In this document: positions 43,219 to 52,690 of the stretch, piece by piece | Layout of the letters: every line of letters begins with the position of its first letter | How positions within the stretch are numbered: the stretch's first letter is position 1 | Source of the DNA: DIGJ01 sp041821315 | GTDB lineage: Bacteria > Bacillota > Clostridia > Lachnospirales > Lachnospiraceae | Length of the DNA stretch: 64,000 nt | Assembly (NCBI GenBank): GCA_041821315.1 | Contig: JBGUEO010000009.1 | Span: forward strand, 62,001-126,000 | Reading direction: 5' to 3' | Made by a program: the position numbers and the translations under genes | Notes under the pieces: generated by a model | What the model was told of the DNA's origin: nothing | Databases searched by the model: none | Seen by the model: only the letters and a program-made list of their open reading frames with translations

Positions 43219-45630
43219 TTAAACCAGAATTTGCTTCGTCTCCACATATTCCTTGATTTTTGGTACCGATGCGTGACTGTAAGATTCTTCTCCATTAATA
43301 ACTATGAGGGTTGGTGCTTGGCGTATCCCATATTGTTCAACTAAATCGCTATTTTCTTCTGCAAATGCCGTTTTATATGAAATATTTGCATCATCAAGAA
43401 TTTCCTTAGCCGTTCTACAATTTGGACAAGTCTTGGTAATCACTAATATATGATTTGTCACATCATCAGAACATACACGCAAACTTTCTTCTCTTACTGA
43501 TTTTTTTGGCATTTGTGGCACTTTAGCCATCTTCACACGTCTTTCCGTCTTTAACTTTGAGTTATTAATATCATATAATTTTCGTTCCTTAAATTCTTCG
43601 CTCTTCCCTTCATTCCAATTCTTTACTGGTCGATAGTATCCCGTGATACGGCTATAAACCTCTGTCACTGCTCCACACTCTGGGCAACTATAATATTCTC
43701 CTGCAATATAACCATGGTTTTTACAAATAGAATAGGTTGGCGATATCGTATAATACGGAAGCTTATAATTTTCAGCAATCTTTTTCACTAGGGTTGCTGC
43801 TGCCTTCCACGAAGGCATTTTTTCCCCTAAAAACGCATGGAATACAGTTCCTGACGTATAAAGTGTCTGTAGATCATCTTGTATATCTAGTGCTTCAAAA
43901 ATATCGTCGGTAAACCCAACTGGCAAGTGAGAACTATTTGTATAATATGGCGTTTTATTATCATTACAAGCAGTTTTTATATGTGGAAACTGTTCCACGT
44001 CATGTTTTGCCAAACGATACGTCGTTGACTCTGCTGGTGTAGCCTCTAAATTGTATAAATCGCCAAACTCTTCTTGATAATCAGACAACCGTTTTCTCAT
44101 ATGATTGAGCACATCTTTTGCAAATTGCTGTGTCTTATCATGCGTCATATCTTCCTTAAGCCAGGCTGCATTCAATCCAACTTCATTCATACCAATTATA
44201 CCAATGGTTGAAAAATGATTATTAAAGCTGCCTAAATACCGTTTTGTATATGGATACAACCCTTCTTCTAAAAGTCTTGAAATAATAGTACGTTTTGTCT
44301 TAAGCGAACGTGCCGATATATCCATCATTTTATCAAGACGCTTATAAAATTCTTCCGCTGTTGCTGAAAGATATGCAATACGTGGAAGATTAATTGTGAC
44401 AACCCCCACTGACCCGGTACTTTCCCCACTACCAAAAAATCCTCCTGATTTTTTACGAAGTTCGCGAAGATCCAGACGTAGTCGACAGCACATACTTCGA
44501 ACATCATTTGGTTCCATCTCACTATTGATATAATTTGAAAAATATGGCGTTCCGTATTTTGAAGTCATCTCAAATAACAATTTGTTATTTTCCGTTTCAG
44601 ACCAGTCAAAATCTTTGGTAATCGAATACGTTGGTATTGGATATTGGAAGCCTCTTCCGTTCGCATCTCCCTCTATCATAATTTCGATGAACGCTTTATT
44701 TACCAAATCCATTTCCACTTTGCAATCTTTATATTTAAAATCCATTTCTTTTCCGCCAACAATTGCATATTGCTCCGCCAAATCTCCTGGCACCGTCCAA
44801 TCAAGTGTAATATTTGAAAATGGTGCTTGTGTTCCCCATCGACTCGGTGTATTTACTCCAAAGATAAAAGATTCCACGCATTTTTTAACCTGATTAAAAC
44901 TCAGATTATCAACCTTAACAAACGGAGCTAAATAGGTATCAAACGAAGAAAAGGCTTGTGCGCCTGCCCATTCATTTTGCATAATTCCCAAAAAGTTAAC
45001 CATTTGATTACAAAGGGTTGCAAGATGAGCCGCTGGTGCTGAGGTTATCTTGCCTGGAACTCCTCCAAGACCGTCTTGAATCAATTGTTTTAGGGACCAT
45101 CCTGCACAATATCCCGTGAGCATGGACAAATCATGAATATGTATATCGGCATTACGATGCGCATTGGCAATTTCTTCATCATAGATTTCTGATAACCAGT
45201 AATTTGCAGTAATTGCTCCTGAGTTACTTAAAATCAATCCACCCACGGAATAGGTTACTGTTGAATTTTCTTTTACACGCCAATCCGATAAATGCACATA
45301 ATTATCTACAATTTCTTTATAATCTAAAATAGTTGATTTCATATTACGAATCTTTTCTCTTTGCTTGCGATACAAAATATAAGCTTTGGCAACATCTGCA
45401 TATCCAGATTCTTCCAATATCACCTCAACACTATCCTGAATATCTTCCACATAAGCCATAGAATTTTTAATTCTTCCTTCATAATGAGCCGTAGCTTTTA
45501 GTGTTAGCAAATCAATAATGCTCTTATTATATTGTTTATTCTGTGCTTCAAATGCTTTTGTAATCGCTGCATTTATTTTATTAAGATCAAAATCAACAAT
45601 CGTTCCATCTCTTTTTATTACTTGGTACAT
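43219..45630 (-). CDS. nrdD: Anaerobic (class III) ribonucleoside-triphosphate reductase with a C-terminal redoxin domain
   Basis: 803 residues, about 80 more than usual. It has an N-terminal ATP-cone (VIKRDGTIVDFDLNKINAAI), the NrdD barrel (HIHDLSMLTGYCAGWSLKQL; APFSNITLDW; NHFSTIGIIGMNEVGLNA), a Zn site (CKNH and CPEC) and the glycyl-radical loop RITGYYRPV. An unusual extension follows: a thioredoxin/glutaredoxin-like domain (VTNHILVITKTCPNCRTAKE, CPNC at about 735; cis-Pro region RQAPTLIVING). The redoxin may supply electrons. Makes dNTPs without oxygen. Own NrdR-type promoter; nrdG lies upstream, the reverse of the common order. Confidence 0.93.
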   Translation of the reverse strand: MYQVIKRDGTIVDFDLNKINAAITKAFEAQNKQYNKSIIDLLTLKATAHYEGRIKNSMAYVEDIQDSVEVILEESGYADVAKAYILYRKQREKIRNMKSTILDYKEIVDNYVHLSDWRVKENSTVTYSVGGLILSNSGAITANYWLSEIYDEEIANAHRNADIHIHDLSMLTGYCAGWSLKQLIQDGLGGVPGKITSAPAAHLATLCNQMVNFLGIMQNEWAGAQAFSSFDTYLAPFVKVDNLSFNQVKKCVESFIFGVNTPSRWGTQAPFSNITLDWTVPGDLAEQYAIVGGKEMDFKYKDCKVEMDLVNKAFIEIMIEGDANGRGFQYPIPTYSITKDFDWSETENNKLLFEMTSKYGTPYFSNYINSEMEPNDVRSMCCRLRLDLRELRKKSGGFFGSGESTGSVGVVTINLPRIAYLSATAEEFYKRLDKMMDISARSLKTKRTIISRLLEEGLYPYTKRYLGSFNNHFSTIGIIGMNEVGLNAAWLKEDMTHDKTQQFAKDVLNHMRKRLSDYQEEFGDLYNLEATPAESTTYRLAKHDVEQFPHIKTACNDNKTPYYTNSSHLPVGFTDDIFEALDIQDDLQTLYTSGTVFHAFLGEKMPSWKAAATLVKKIAENYKLPYYTISPTYSICKNHGYIAGEYYSCPECGAVTEVYSRITGYYRPVKNWNEGKSEEFKERKLYDINNSKLKTERRVKMAKVPQMPKKSVREESLRVCSDDVTNHILVITKTCPNCRTAKEILDDANISYKTAFAEENSDLVEQYGIRQAPTLIVINGEESYSHASVPKIKEYVETKQILV

Positions 45631-45683
45631 ACAAATCCCCCTCTATTCGTTTTATGCTAAGTTTATTTACATCTTTACTAAAT

Positions 45684-45734
45684 ACAGTAGCATATGTAAG
45701 AATTATTGTCAATACAAAACACAATATATAGTAT
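45684..45734 (-). promoter_or_regulatory. nrdD promoter with NrdR boxes
   Basis: Minus-strand TTGACA (45707-45712), 17-nt spacer, TACTGT (45684-45689). Just upstream, ACACAATATATAGTAT at 45719-45734 fits the NrdR box (acaCwATATATwGtgt). A weaker second box centred near CATATG (45691-45696), about 33 bp away, overlaps the spacer. This pairing is typical of NrdR repression of ribonucleotide reductase genes. Confidence 0.7.
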
Positions 45735-45786
45735 CAATTTTGCTTATACGTACTAAATGTCGTTAAAATGCACATTTATAGTATAT

Positions 45787-46485
45787 TTAGTCCATTCCAC
45801 GCAATTGCGCGTTTATTGCATGTTTTAGCAAAATATTTCGAAATTCTTCCATCTCTTCCCTACTGCAGGCATGCAAATTAGGGTTGATTACATCATCTGA
45901 GAGTTTAAACTCTTGTAAAAAATAATGTTCTGTTTTAGTTAGCCATGTTCCGATTAATTCAAAATCTTTTTTTGTATGAAACTCCTTTACAACTGTGGTA
46001 CGAAATTCATAAGGAATCCCAGCTTCTTTTAAAAACGCAACACTTCTTTCAACCTTTGATGTATCAAAATCACAAAACCCCACTGATTTGTGGTAATTCT
46101 TCAAAGAATTTTTAATGTCCATCGCAACATAATCAATCAGTCCCTTTTTTGTAAGCTCCATCAATTGTTCAGGAAAGGTTCCATTGGTATCTAACTTGAC
46201 GAGAAACCCTAACTCCTTAATCTTACTTATAAATTCTTCCACACCCTCTTGTAACAGTGGTTCTCCACCTGTAATGCAAACTCCATCTAGAAGTCCCCTT
46301 CGTTTGTTAAGAAATGTAAAAATCTCTTGTTCAAAAATCATGGGATTTGTCCCTGATTCTAAAACAAGAGATGCATTTTGGCAAAAAGGGCATCGAAGAT
46401 TGCAACCATCTGTAAAAATGGTACTACATAGTTTGTCTGGAAAATCCAATAAGGATGTTTTTTGCATTCCAGCTATCTTCATCAT
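45787..46485 (-). CDS. nrdG: Anaerobic ribonucleotide reductase activating protein (radical SAM)
   Basis: 232 residues, of the longer NrdG type. The radical SAM motif CNLRCPFC is in FTDGCNLRCPFCQN, followed by GVCITGGEPLLQEG and the strand VKLDTNG. It installs the glycyl radical on NrdD using S-adenosylmethionine and a 4Fe-4S cluster. The start is one of two adjacent ATGs at 46485 behind GAAAGG. It ends 156 nt before nrdD, which has its own promoter, and it may be co-transcribed with the upstream protease gene (36 nt). Confidence 0.9.
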   Translation of the reverse strand: MMKIAGMQKTSLLDFPDKLCSTIFTDGCNLRCPFCQNASLVLESGTNPMIFEQEIFTFLNKRRGLLDGVCITGGEPLLQEGVEEFISKIKELGFLVKLDTNGTFPEQLMELTKKGLIDYVAMDIKNSLKNYHKSVGFCDFDTSKVERSVAFLKEAGIPYEFRTTVVKEFHTKKDFELIGTWLTKTEHYFLQEFKLSDDVINPNLHACSREEMEEFRNILLKHAINAQLRGMD

Positions 46486-46521
46486 TAATCCCATACCTTT
46501 CAAATACTTTATTTTGGCTAT

Positions 46522-48417
46522 TTACTTTACAACAATTTTGCAAGTTGATGTTTTTGTAACACTACCATATCTAGCTGTAACCGTTATGACTGCAATTCCT
46601 TTTTTTATTGCCCTCACGTTTCCGTGTGAAGACACTTTTGCAATCTTTAAATTACTGCTTTTATAAGTAACCTTTGCATATACATCACTCTGTGATAACT
46701 TTGCTTTTAGGCGATAGGTATCGTCCGCATGCAATGTCTTTTTCCAAACCACCGATAGTTTCGTTAATTTAGGGACAACCACATTATCCGTATAGATTGC
46801 CTCGTTTCCCTGCGAATCTTTTATGTACACAGTATAGCTCGACGTCTTCTTAACCTTAATGATTGCCTTTTGATTCGTTAAAACCAGGGTGGCTCCTTTT
46901 TCTCCATCTTCAAAATAACTAATATCCTTTTCTCCTTTTGCATAAAGAAGCGTCAAATCCTCTGCAAGTGGATTGGTTACTTTAATTACATAGTTTTTAT
47001 TATTAGATTTAGAAATATCTTTAATACTGGTTGTTACACCCGCTTGAAGCCCTTGATAAGTCATCGCTCCATACACATCAAGATATGCTCCCTTTGCTAC
47101 CTTTGAAGCCAGCGCATCCACCTTTTTGCTTCCGCCTAGAATCATTTGTTTTATGTTGGAGATTGACACATCCCCATAATAAGAAGAAATCATAGCAGCC
47201 GTCGCCGTCACAAAAGGAGCCGCCATTGATGTTCCTGTCGATTCTACATAAAGACCAGTTTCTGAATGTTTTTCATCTACATAGCAACTGGCAATTAAAG
47301 TTCCAGGTGCTGCAATATCCACATCCGTAGAACTATAGCAGGAAGAATTATCCAAGCGTCCCGTGCTATTTACGTTTGCCACGGAAATAATATTGTTCAA
47401 GTCAAAGGAAGCAGGATAAACCGGCGTGTTCGTAATGTCATAGCCTTGTTCATTTGTTGTTTCATCCCCATTACCTGCAGCACATACAAATAACATAGAT
47501 GAATTTTGCATCGCCTGATAAAGTGTCTTACTATAGGCCTCCGTACCAAGACTTAAATTACATATAGTTGCTCCATTATCTTGTGCATAATCAATGGCTC
47601 GTATAATATCTGAAATAGCCCCGCTCCGCCTTAACCCCATAACTTTTAAAGACATAATCTTTACATTTGCATAAGAGGCAAGTCCTGCAATTCCTTTCCC
47701 ATTATCGGCAACCGCGTCAATAATACCTGCAACATGAGTACCATGCATGTCAACTGCAACAAGTTGTCCATGTTCATCTTCAAACTCATAATCACAAATA
47801 CTAGCATCATTATCCGAAAAATTCCATCCATAGTAATCTCCTGGATATTCATTTCCATCATTATCATAGGAACTCAAATATGACTCATCCGTATTTTCCC
47901 ACATATTAGCTGACAAATCTGCATGCTGATAATCAATACCAGTATCAATAATTGCAACTACTACTTCTTTATTTTTACCGTTTCCAAGTGCCCATGCATC
48001 CATAGCATTTATATTACTATTCGTATCATAATATGCCCATTGCTTATTGCTATAGGTATCATTTGTATCCAATAAATCTACCGAATAATTTGGCTCCACA
48101 TATTCTACATCTGCGTCGGTTGCAATCTTCCATATCGCATCGGACATACTTGCGTCATCTTCTACTGTAAAAAGCGAACAAGTACCCGAAATGGTATCTT
48201 CTTTTACGTCATCTGGCAAATTGGTAACTCTTCCATTGTCTGTTTTGTATGTAACCAATAGTTCATTTTCTGCATAATCATTTATCGGACTTTCCGCAAC
48301 GAAATGTGAGGGAGTTTCGTTCGCCCCCCCACTAGCTTGTACTACTCTACATAGACTATTTAATTGGAAAACCAAGGTCAAACTCAATACGCCACATAAT
48401 AATTTTCGACTTCTCAT
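46522..48417 (-). CDS. Secreted subtilisin-like serine protease (S8) with a C-terminal Ig-like domain
   Basis: 631 residues. A signal peptide (MRSRKLLCGVLSLTLVFQLN) and an I9-like propeptide (ENELLVTYKTDNGRV to VEYVEPNYS) precede the S8 domain with its triad: Asp in VAIIDTGIDYQHADL, His in DMHGTHVAGIIDA, Ser in GTSMAAPFVTATAA; the oxyanion Asn is in VCAAGNGDETT. A Big_2-like domain ends the protein (ITVTARYGSVTKTSTCKIVV). The start is the ATG at 48417 behind GGAGG. Probably secreted or wall-associated. Role unknown; a germination or nutrient role is speculation. Confidence 0.9.
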   Translation of the reverse strand: MRSRKLLCGVLSLTLVFQLNSLCRVVQASGGANETPSHFVAESPINDYAENELLVTYKTDNGRVTNLPDDVKEDTISGTCSLFTVEDDASMSDAIWKIATDADVEYVEPNYSVDLLDTNDTYSNKQWAYYDTNSNINAMDAWALGNGKNKEVVVAIIDTGIDYQHADLSANMWENTDESYLSSYDNDGNEYPGDYYGWNFSDNDASICDYEFEDEHGQLVAVDMHGTHVAGIIDAVADNGKGIAGLASYANVKIMSLKVMGLRRSGAISDIIRAIDYAQDNGATICNLSLGTEAYSKTLYQAMQNSSMLFVCAAGNGDETTNEQGYDITNTPVYPASFDLNNIISVANVNSTGRLDNSSCYSSTDVDIAAPGTLIASCYVDEKHSETGLYVESTGTSMAAPFVTATAAMISSYYGDVSISNIKQMILGGSKKVDALASKVAKGAYLDVYGAMTYQGLQAGVTTSIKDISKSNNKNYVIKVTNPLAEDLTLLYAKGEKDISYFEDGEKGATLVLTNQKAIIKVKKTSSYTVYIKDSQGNEAIYTDNVVVPKLTKLSVVWKKTLHADDTYRLKAKLSQSDVYAKVTYKSSNLKIAKVSSHGNVRAIKKGIAVITVTARYGSVTKTSTCKIVVK

Positions 48418-48452
48418 CTTATGTACCTCCATTGTGTTCTTCCCACTCTACC

Positions 48453-49310
48453 CTATATTACGCCCAACTCTCCTGCTGCTCTCCGCCAATATTCTTCTGG
48501 TGGATTTCCGTCCTCACTGAGTGCTTGATTTGCTACTGCCAAGTCATATGCTCTTTTTGCACACAGCGGTCCCATATTTTCACCCAGCTCCATCGATTTT
48601 AGGATACAAGTTGGCCAAATGAATGCCCGATCAAACAACGTACTCTCACGAAACCAGTTCACTACCCGTTCAAATGAAAATGGAATACTTAAAAACTCGT
48701 AATCCCAGCAATTCTGATTCCAAGATAGATATGCCATATGTGCCCGTTTCTTAACTCCAATGGCAACACCAACCGAACCTGGATTGATAATCATCTTTCC
48801 CTTATAGCCAAAACTCATTTGACGATGTGTATGACCAGCCAACAAATACTTTGTATCAAGCCGCTGTAAACATTCCTTTGTATTTTCCTTCTCGTCATCT
48901 AAAAGCTCTCTTGTAGAATACGGAGAGCCATGTGCCAAACGAATTGGTTCTGTATCCGGAAAATGCAAAATCCTTGTAGATGTAAGACTATCAAACCAGT
49001 CTAAATCCTGTTTATTTAATCGTTCATAGGTATATAAAAGACTACCTTTATAAGAAGACGAAGTCCAATTTTCTTCTATACCATCACGATACCGAAGAAA
49101 GTACTCCTCACGATTTCCACGCACAGCATAAACTGGCATCTTATCCATAAGTTCATAAATCTTACCTAAGGTAAGCCTTGGATCTGGACAATCACTGACA
49201 AAATCTCCAAGGAGTATAACTGCATCGACTGGATTTTGGTTTATATAGGTAAGGCAGGCTTCAAAAGCAACAATATTACTATGAATATCACTCATTATCG
49301 CTAGCTTCAT
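48453..49310 (-). CDS. Calcineurin-like metallophosphoesterase (YfcE/MJ0936 type)
   Basis: 285 residues. Metal-binding motifs are intact: MSDIHSNIVAFEACL, LLGDFVSDCPDP, VRGNREEYF, LAGHTHRQM, plus IINPGSVG. A C-terminal extension of about 90 residues (YEFLSIPFSFERVVNWFRES) is longer than in YfcE. The start is the ATG at 49310 after AAAGGTGG. It may belong to a transcript running from purA. Substrate cannot be told from sequence. Confidence 0.88.
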   Translation of the reverse strand: MKLAIMSDIHSNIVAFEACLTYINQNPVDAVILLGDFVSDCPDPRLTLGKIYELMDKMPVYAVRGNREEYFLRYRDGIEENWTSSSYKGSLLYTYERLNKQDLDWFDSLTSTRILHFPDTEPIRLAHGSPYSTRELLDDEKENTKECLQRLDTKYLLAGHTHRQMSFGYKGKMIINPGSVGVAIGVKKRAHMAYLSWNQNCWDYEFLSIPFSFERVVNWFRESTLFDRAFIWPTCILKSMELGENMGPLCAKRAYDLAVANQALSEDGNPPEEYWRRAAGELGVI

Positions 49311-49343
49311 ATTAGCCACCTTTCTTGTCAAAAATTGGTCAAA

Positions 49344-49712
49344 TCACATCTTTCTTCCACATTTATTGCAAAATGCAGACGCTTTTGAAACGGTATTCCC
49401 GCAATCTGGACAAAGTATTCCACCTTTATTTTGAGCAATCGACTCTTTGGCCTGCACTATTTTTTGCATGGAATATTCTATTTTTACAAAAGCTTCAACA
49501 AAATCTTCTCCCAAAATCTCTTTCATTTCTACATCATCTTTATATTCATTATAAAGAGATTCCCCAATGATTCGATATTGTTCACTGATTTTGCTATTTT
49601 CTGATACGATCGTTGCATGTTGTTTCGCCGTATCCGTTGCATCTTTTGTTAACTTTACAAATTCACTTCCCATATTGCTAAGTTCTTCACTCATTTTATT
49701 AAAGATGTCCAT
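49344..49712 (-). CDS. Zinc-ribbon protein with a coiled-coil N-terminus
   Basis: 122 residues. A helical, polar N-terminal part (MDIFNKMSEELSNMGSEFVK) resembles proteins annotated as zinc-ribbon domain proteins in Clostridia. The C-terminus holds a zinc ribbon, CPDC and CNKC (CPDCGNTVSKASAFCNKCGR). AGGAGG precedes the ATG and purA ends 11 nt upstream. Possibly a protein- or nucleic-acid-binding regulator; no specific function recognised. Confidence 0.75.
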   Translation of the reverse strand: MDIFNKMSEELSNMGSEFVKLTKDATDTAKQHATIVSENSKISEQYRIIGESLYNEYKDDVEMKEILGEDFVEAFVKIEYSMQKIVQAKESIAQNKGGILCPDCGNTVSKASAFCNKCGRKM

Positions 49713-49723
49713 CGTTAATCCTC

Positions 49724-51004
49724 CTATTCTTCGCGAAAAATAATATCATCTCTTCCTGGTCCATTGGAAATCATAGTAATTGGGAATCCAATGTGTTCTT
49801 CTACAAATTCAATGTACATTCTACAATTTTCTGGAAGTTGGCTATATTTCTTAATGCCACGTATATCACACTTCCAACCTGGAAGCACTTCAATCACTGG
49901 TTTTGCACTCTCAAGCAAGGCTGTTATTGGAAAATCAGTTGTTTTCACTCCATCAATTTCATAGCCCACGCATACTGGGATTTCTTCCAAATAACCAAGC
50001 ACATCAAGTACGGTAAATGCTACATCCGTTGTACCTTGCAGGCGGCATCCATACTTAGACGCAACACAATCAAACCAGCCCATACGTCTCGGACGACCTG
50101 TCGTTGCTCCATATTCTCCACCATCACCTCCACGTTTCCTCAGCTCCTCCGCTTCATCTCCATGGATTTCACTTACAAATGCTCCTGCTCCTACTGCACT
50201 TGAATACGCTTTGCATACCGTAACAATTTTCTTGATTTCATAGGGTGGAATTCCTGCGCCAATTGCACCATATGCTGCTAAGGTAGAAGAGGAGGTAACC
50301 ATTGGATAGATTCCATGATCTGGGTCTTTTAACGTACCCAATTGACCTTCCAGCAATATTTCCTTTCCCTCTTTGATTGCGTTCCACAAATACGCCGATA
50401 CATCACAAACAAAGGGTGCTACCATATCTTTGTATTCCCTTAAGGTTTCTAAAATTTCTTCTGGATTAAGGAGTGGTTTGTGATATAAATACTCTAAAAT
50501 GACATTTTTTTGTTCACAAACACGTGCCACCTTTTCTTTTATTATATCCTCATGGAATAATTCATTTACCTGAAAACCAATTTTCGCATATTTATCAGAA
50601 TAAAATGGTGCTATACCGGATTTCGTGGAACCAAACGATTTACCTGCTAATCGTTCTTCTTCATATTCATCAAAAAGGATATGATAAGGCATAACAATCT
50701 GTGCACGATCGGATACTAAAATTTTTGGTGCTGGTACCCCACGATCAACAATCGACTGTACTTCCTTAAAAAGTTTTGGTATATTTAGTGCAACTCCATT
50801 TCCGATAATACTTGTTGTATGTTCATAGAATACTCCCGATGGCAATGTGTGAAGCGCAAATTTTCCATAATCATTCACTATCGTATGTCCTGCATTTGCC
50901 CCTCCTTGAAATCTTACAATAATATCGGCCTCTTTCGCCAGCATGTCCGTAATCTTTCCTTTTCCTTCATCGCCCCAGTTTGCTCCTACAACTGCTTTTA
51001 CCAT
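49724..51004 (-). CDS. purA: Adenylosuccinate synthetase
   Basis: GTP-dependent ligase making adenylosuccinate from IMP and aspartate. 426 residues. Motifs: P-loop GANWGDEGKGKITDMLA, RFQGGANAGHTI, LHTLPSGVFYE, SSSTLAAYGAIGAGIPP and the C-terminal GYEIDGVKTTDFP. The ATG at 51004 is 8 nt from GGAGG; another ATG two codons earlier is too close to it. With purB below it completes IMP to AMP. Confidence 0.96.
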   Translation of the reverse strand: MVKAVVGANWGDEGKGKITDMLAKEADIIVRFQGGANAGHTIVNDYGKFALHTLPSGVFYEHTTSIIGNGVALNIPKLFKEVQSIVDRGVPAPKILVSDRAQIVMPYHILFDEYEEERLAGKSFGSTKSGIAPFYSDKYAKIGFQVNELFHEDIIKEKVARVCEQKNVILEYLYHKPLLNPEEILETLREYKDMVAPFVCDVSAYLWNAIKEGKEILLEGQLGTLKDPDHGIYPMVTSSSTLAAYGAIGAGIPPYEIKKIVTVCKAYSSAVGAGAFVSEIHGDEAEELRKRGGDGGEYGATTGRPRRMGWFDCVASKYGCRLQGTTDVAFTVLDVLGYLEEIPVCVGYEIDGVKTTDFPITALLESAKPVIEVLPGWKCDIRGIKKYSQLPENCRMYIEFVEEHIGFPITMISNGPGRDDIIFREE

Positions 51005-51043
51005 ATTCATAACCTCCTACATATTTACACATTTTACTTAGCC

Positions 51044-51077
51044 ATTGTAGCATAACAAATAGTATAAGTAAAATCAA
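51044..51077 (-). promoter_or_regulatory. Candidate purA promoter
   Basis: Two overlapping options on the minus strand: TTGATT (51072-51077), 17-nt spacer, TATGCT (51049-51054); or an extended -10 TGCTACAAT (51044-51052). No purine riboswitch or obvious PurR box is seen. Confidence 0.4.
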
Positions 51078-51131
51078 TAATTATTATAGATAGCATTACT
51101 CCTAATTATGTATTCTTTCCGAAATAAATGT

Positions 51132-52502
51132 CTATGCTTTCGCCGTGTATAAACGGGAAGAATTGTCTGCTCCTTGCAAAAGATACGTTTCATAATCCTT
51201 AATCGGCATCGGTTTCGCATAATAATATCCTTGTGCAACCTGACATCCGATACTTCGAAGAAACTCTGCCTGCTCCTTTGTTTCAACGCCTTCTGCAATA
51301 ACCGATAAATTCAACCATCCCGCCATATTCATGACGGATGCCAAAATATTTCCGCCTCGATTTTGTTTGTCATCGCCCGTCAAAAAAACCAAATCAAGTT
51401 TTAATATATCCACAACTGCTTCCTTTAGCATATTTAGCGACGAATAGCCACTTCCAAAATCATCCATTAGCACCACAAATCCATATGCTTGCAAATTTTC
51501 TATAACACCAACTAAACGCTTTTGATTATCTACATAAGCACTTTCCGTAATTTCTAATTCCAGTAAGCTTGGTGGAATTTGATACGTTTCAATTAATTCG
51601 ATTAAAATATCACAAAGCTTGGGGTTATGTAAGTTAATCCTTGAAACATTAACAGAAATTGGATGCGGCCGTTTCCCCTCATCAATCCAACGCCGTAAAA
51701 GCATACAAGTTTGTTCCCATACATAAAAATCCAATTTGATAATAAATCGATTTTTCTCGAAAATAGGAATAAAATCAGCTGGTGACAAAACGCCTCGTTC
51801 GGGATGACTCCAACGAACCAAGGCTTCTGCACCAACTGGTCTTCCAGATTGTATATCACACTTTGGTTGTAAATAAATTTGAAATTCTTCATTTGATAAA
51901 GCATTTCCCATTTGGTTGATAATCTCTTGTTCCCAAAGCATTGTTTTTCGCAGGTTATCATCATAATAGGCAACCCTTTTCATATAATTGCCCTTAATGG
52001 TACGAATTGCTAAATTTGTTCGATCACACATCAGATTAATTGGCATATCATGATTCACAATGATATAAAGACCAAAATACGGAACAATTCGAAAATCAAC
52101 CTTATACTCTTCCAATATTTTTTCAATATATGAAATCATGTCGTTCACAGCTTTCTCTGTATACAAAAAACAGATATAAAAAATATCCGCTTCTGTTCTT
52201 CCAAATGTAACATTGCTTTTCGAACATAACGCGCTGCGAAGCATATTCCCAATATAGCGAAGTAAATGGTCTCCTTCTGCTCTTCCCCACAATTCATTGA
52301 TTACCTTAAATCGTTCAATGTCCATTCGAAGCATAACAAAACGCTTTTCGCAGTTTTCCATCAACATTGTTTTCGTTTGTGAATAAAAGGTTACACGATT
52401 GTATAACCCAGACACTGCATCAAATCTTTGATAAAATTGTAATTCCATCTGTAATTTTTTGTTTTTTTCCCTCTCCAATACTAACTCTTCTTCTACACTC
52501 AC
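51132..52502 (-). CDS. EAL-domain cyclic-di-GMP phosphodiesterase with a degenerate GGDEF domain
   Basis: About 456 residues. A coiled-coil start (EEELVLEREKNKKLQMELQF) leads to a GGDEF-fold domain whose active loop is degenerate (GRTEADIF in place of GGDEF), so no cyclase activity is expected. The EAL domain looks complete: GAEALVRW, NVSRINL, LELEITESAY, MDDFGSGYSSL, LKLDLVFL, VIAEGVET and QGYYYAKPM. No membrane segment. I start at a GTG (52502) behind GGGGAGAG; an ATG 60 nt earlier has no ribosome site. Lowers c-di-GMP. It lies between purB and purA but has its own promoter. Confidence 0.87.
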   Translation of the reverse strand: MSVEEELVLEREKNKKLQMELQFYQRFDAVSGLYNRVTFYSQTKTMLMENCEKRFVMLRMDIERFKVINELWGRAEGDHLLRYIGNMLRSALCSKSNVTFGRTEADIFYICFLYTEKAVNDMISYIEKILEEYKVDFRIVPYFGLYIIVNHDMPINLMCDRTNLAIRTIKGNYMKRVAYYDDNLRKTMLWEQEIINQMGNALSNEEFQIYLQPKCDIQSGRPVGAEALVRWSHPERGVLSPADFIPIFEKNRFIIKLDFYVWEQTCMLLRRWIDEGKRPHPISVNVSRINLHNPKLCDILIELIETYQIPPSLLELEITESAYVDNQKRLVGVIENLQAYGFVVLMDDFGSGYSSLNMLKEAVVDILKLDLVFLTGDDKQNRGGNILASVMNMAGWLNLSVIAEGVETKEQAEFLRSIGCQVAQGYYYAKPMPIKDYETYLLQGADNSSRLYTAKA

Positions 52503-52587
52503 TTTACGCTCTCCCCACTTCCCCAAAAAGTTTCGATCACTTCTCTTTACAATTATCCCCATAAATATAAAAAGTATATAATTTCAT

Positions 52588-52616
52588 ATTATACCATTTA
52601 TTAAAAAACAAAACAA
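52588..52616 (-). promoter_or_regulatory. Promoter of the EAL-domain gene, embedded in the purB terminator tail
   Basis: Minus-strand TTGTTT (52611-52616), 17-nt spacer, TATAAT (52588-52593). The -35 overlaps the T run of the purB terminator, so one transcript ends where the next begins. Confidence 0.5.
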
Positions 52617-52657
52617 GCATAAGCGCTCGAATTTTCAGAACTTAAGCACTTATACTT
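52600..52657 (-). terminator. Intrinsic terminator of the purCFB operon
   Basis: A 13-bp stem with two G.U pairs (52645-52657 with 52615-52627, 17-nt loop) is followed on the minus strand by GTTTTGTTTTTT. Confidence 0.75.
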
Positions 52658-52690
52658 GACAATTTATATTTATTTTATTGGATTCATTTT

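Noticed and set aside
46184..46666. Plus-strand 160-codon frame opposite nrdG and the protease end
   Set aside because: Shadow of two firmly assigned genes.
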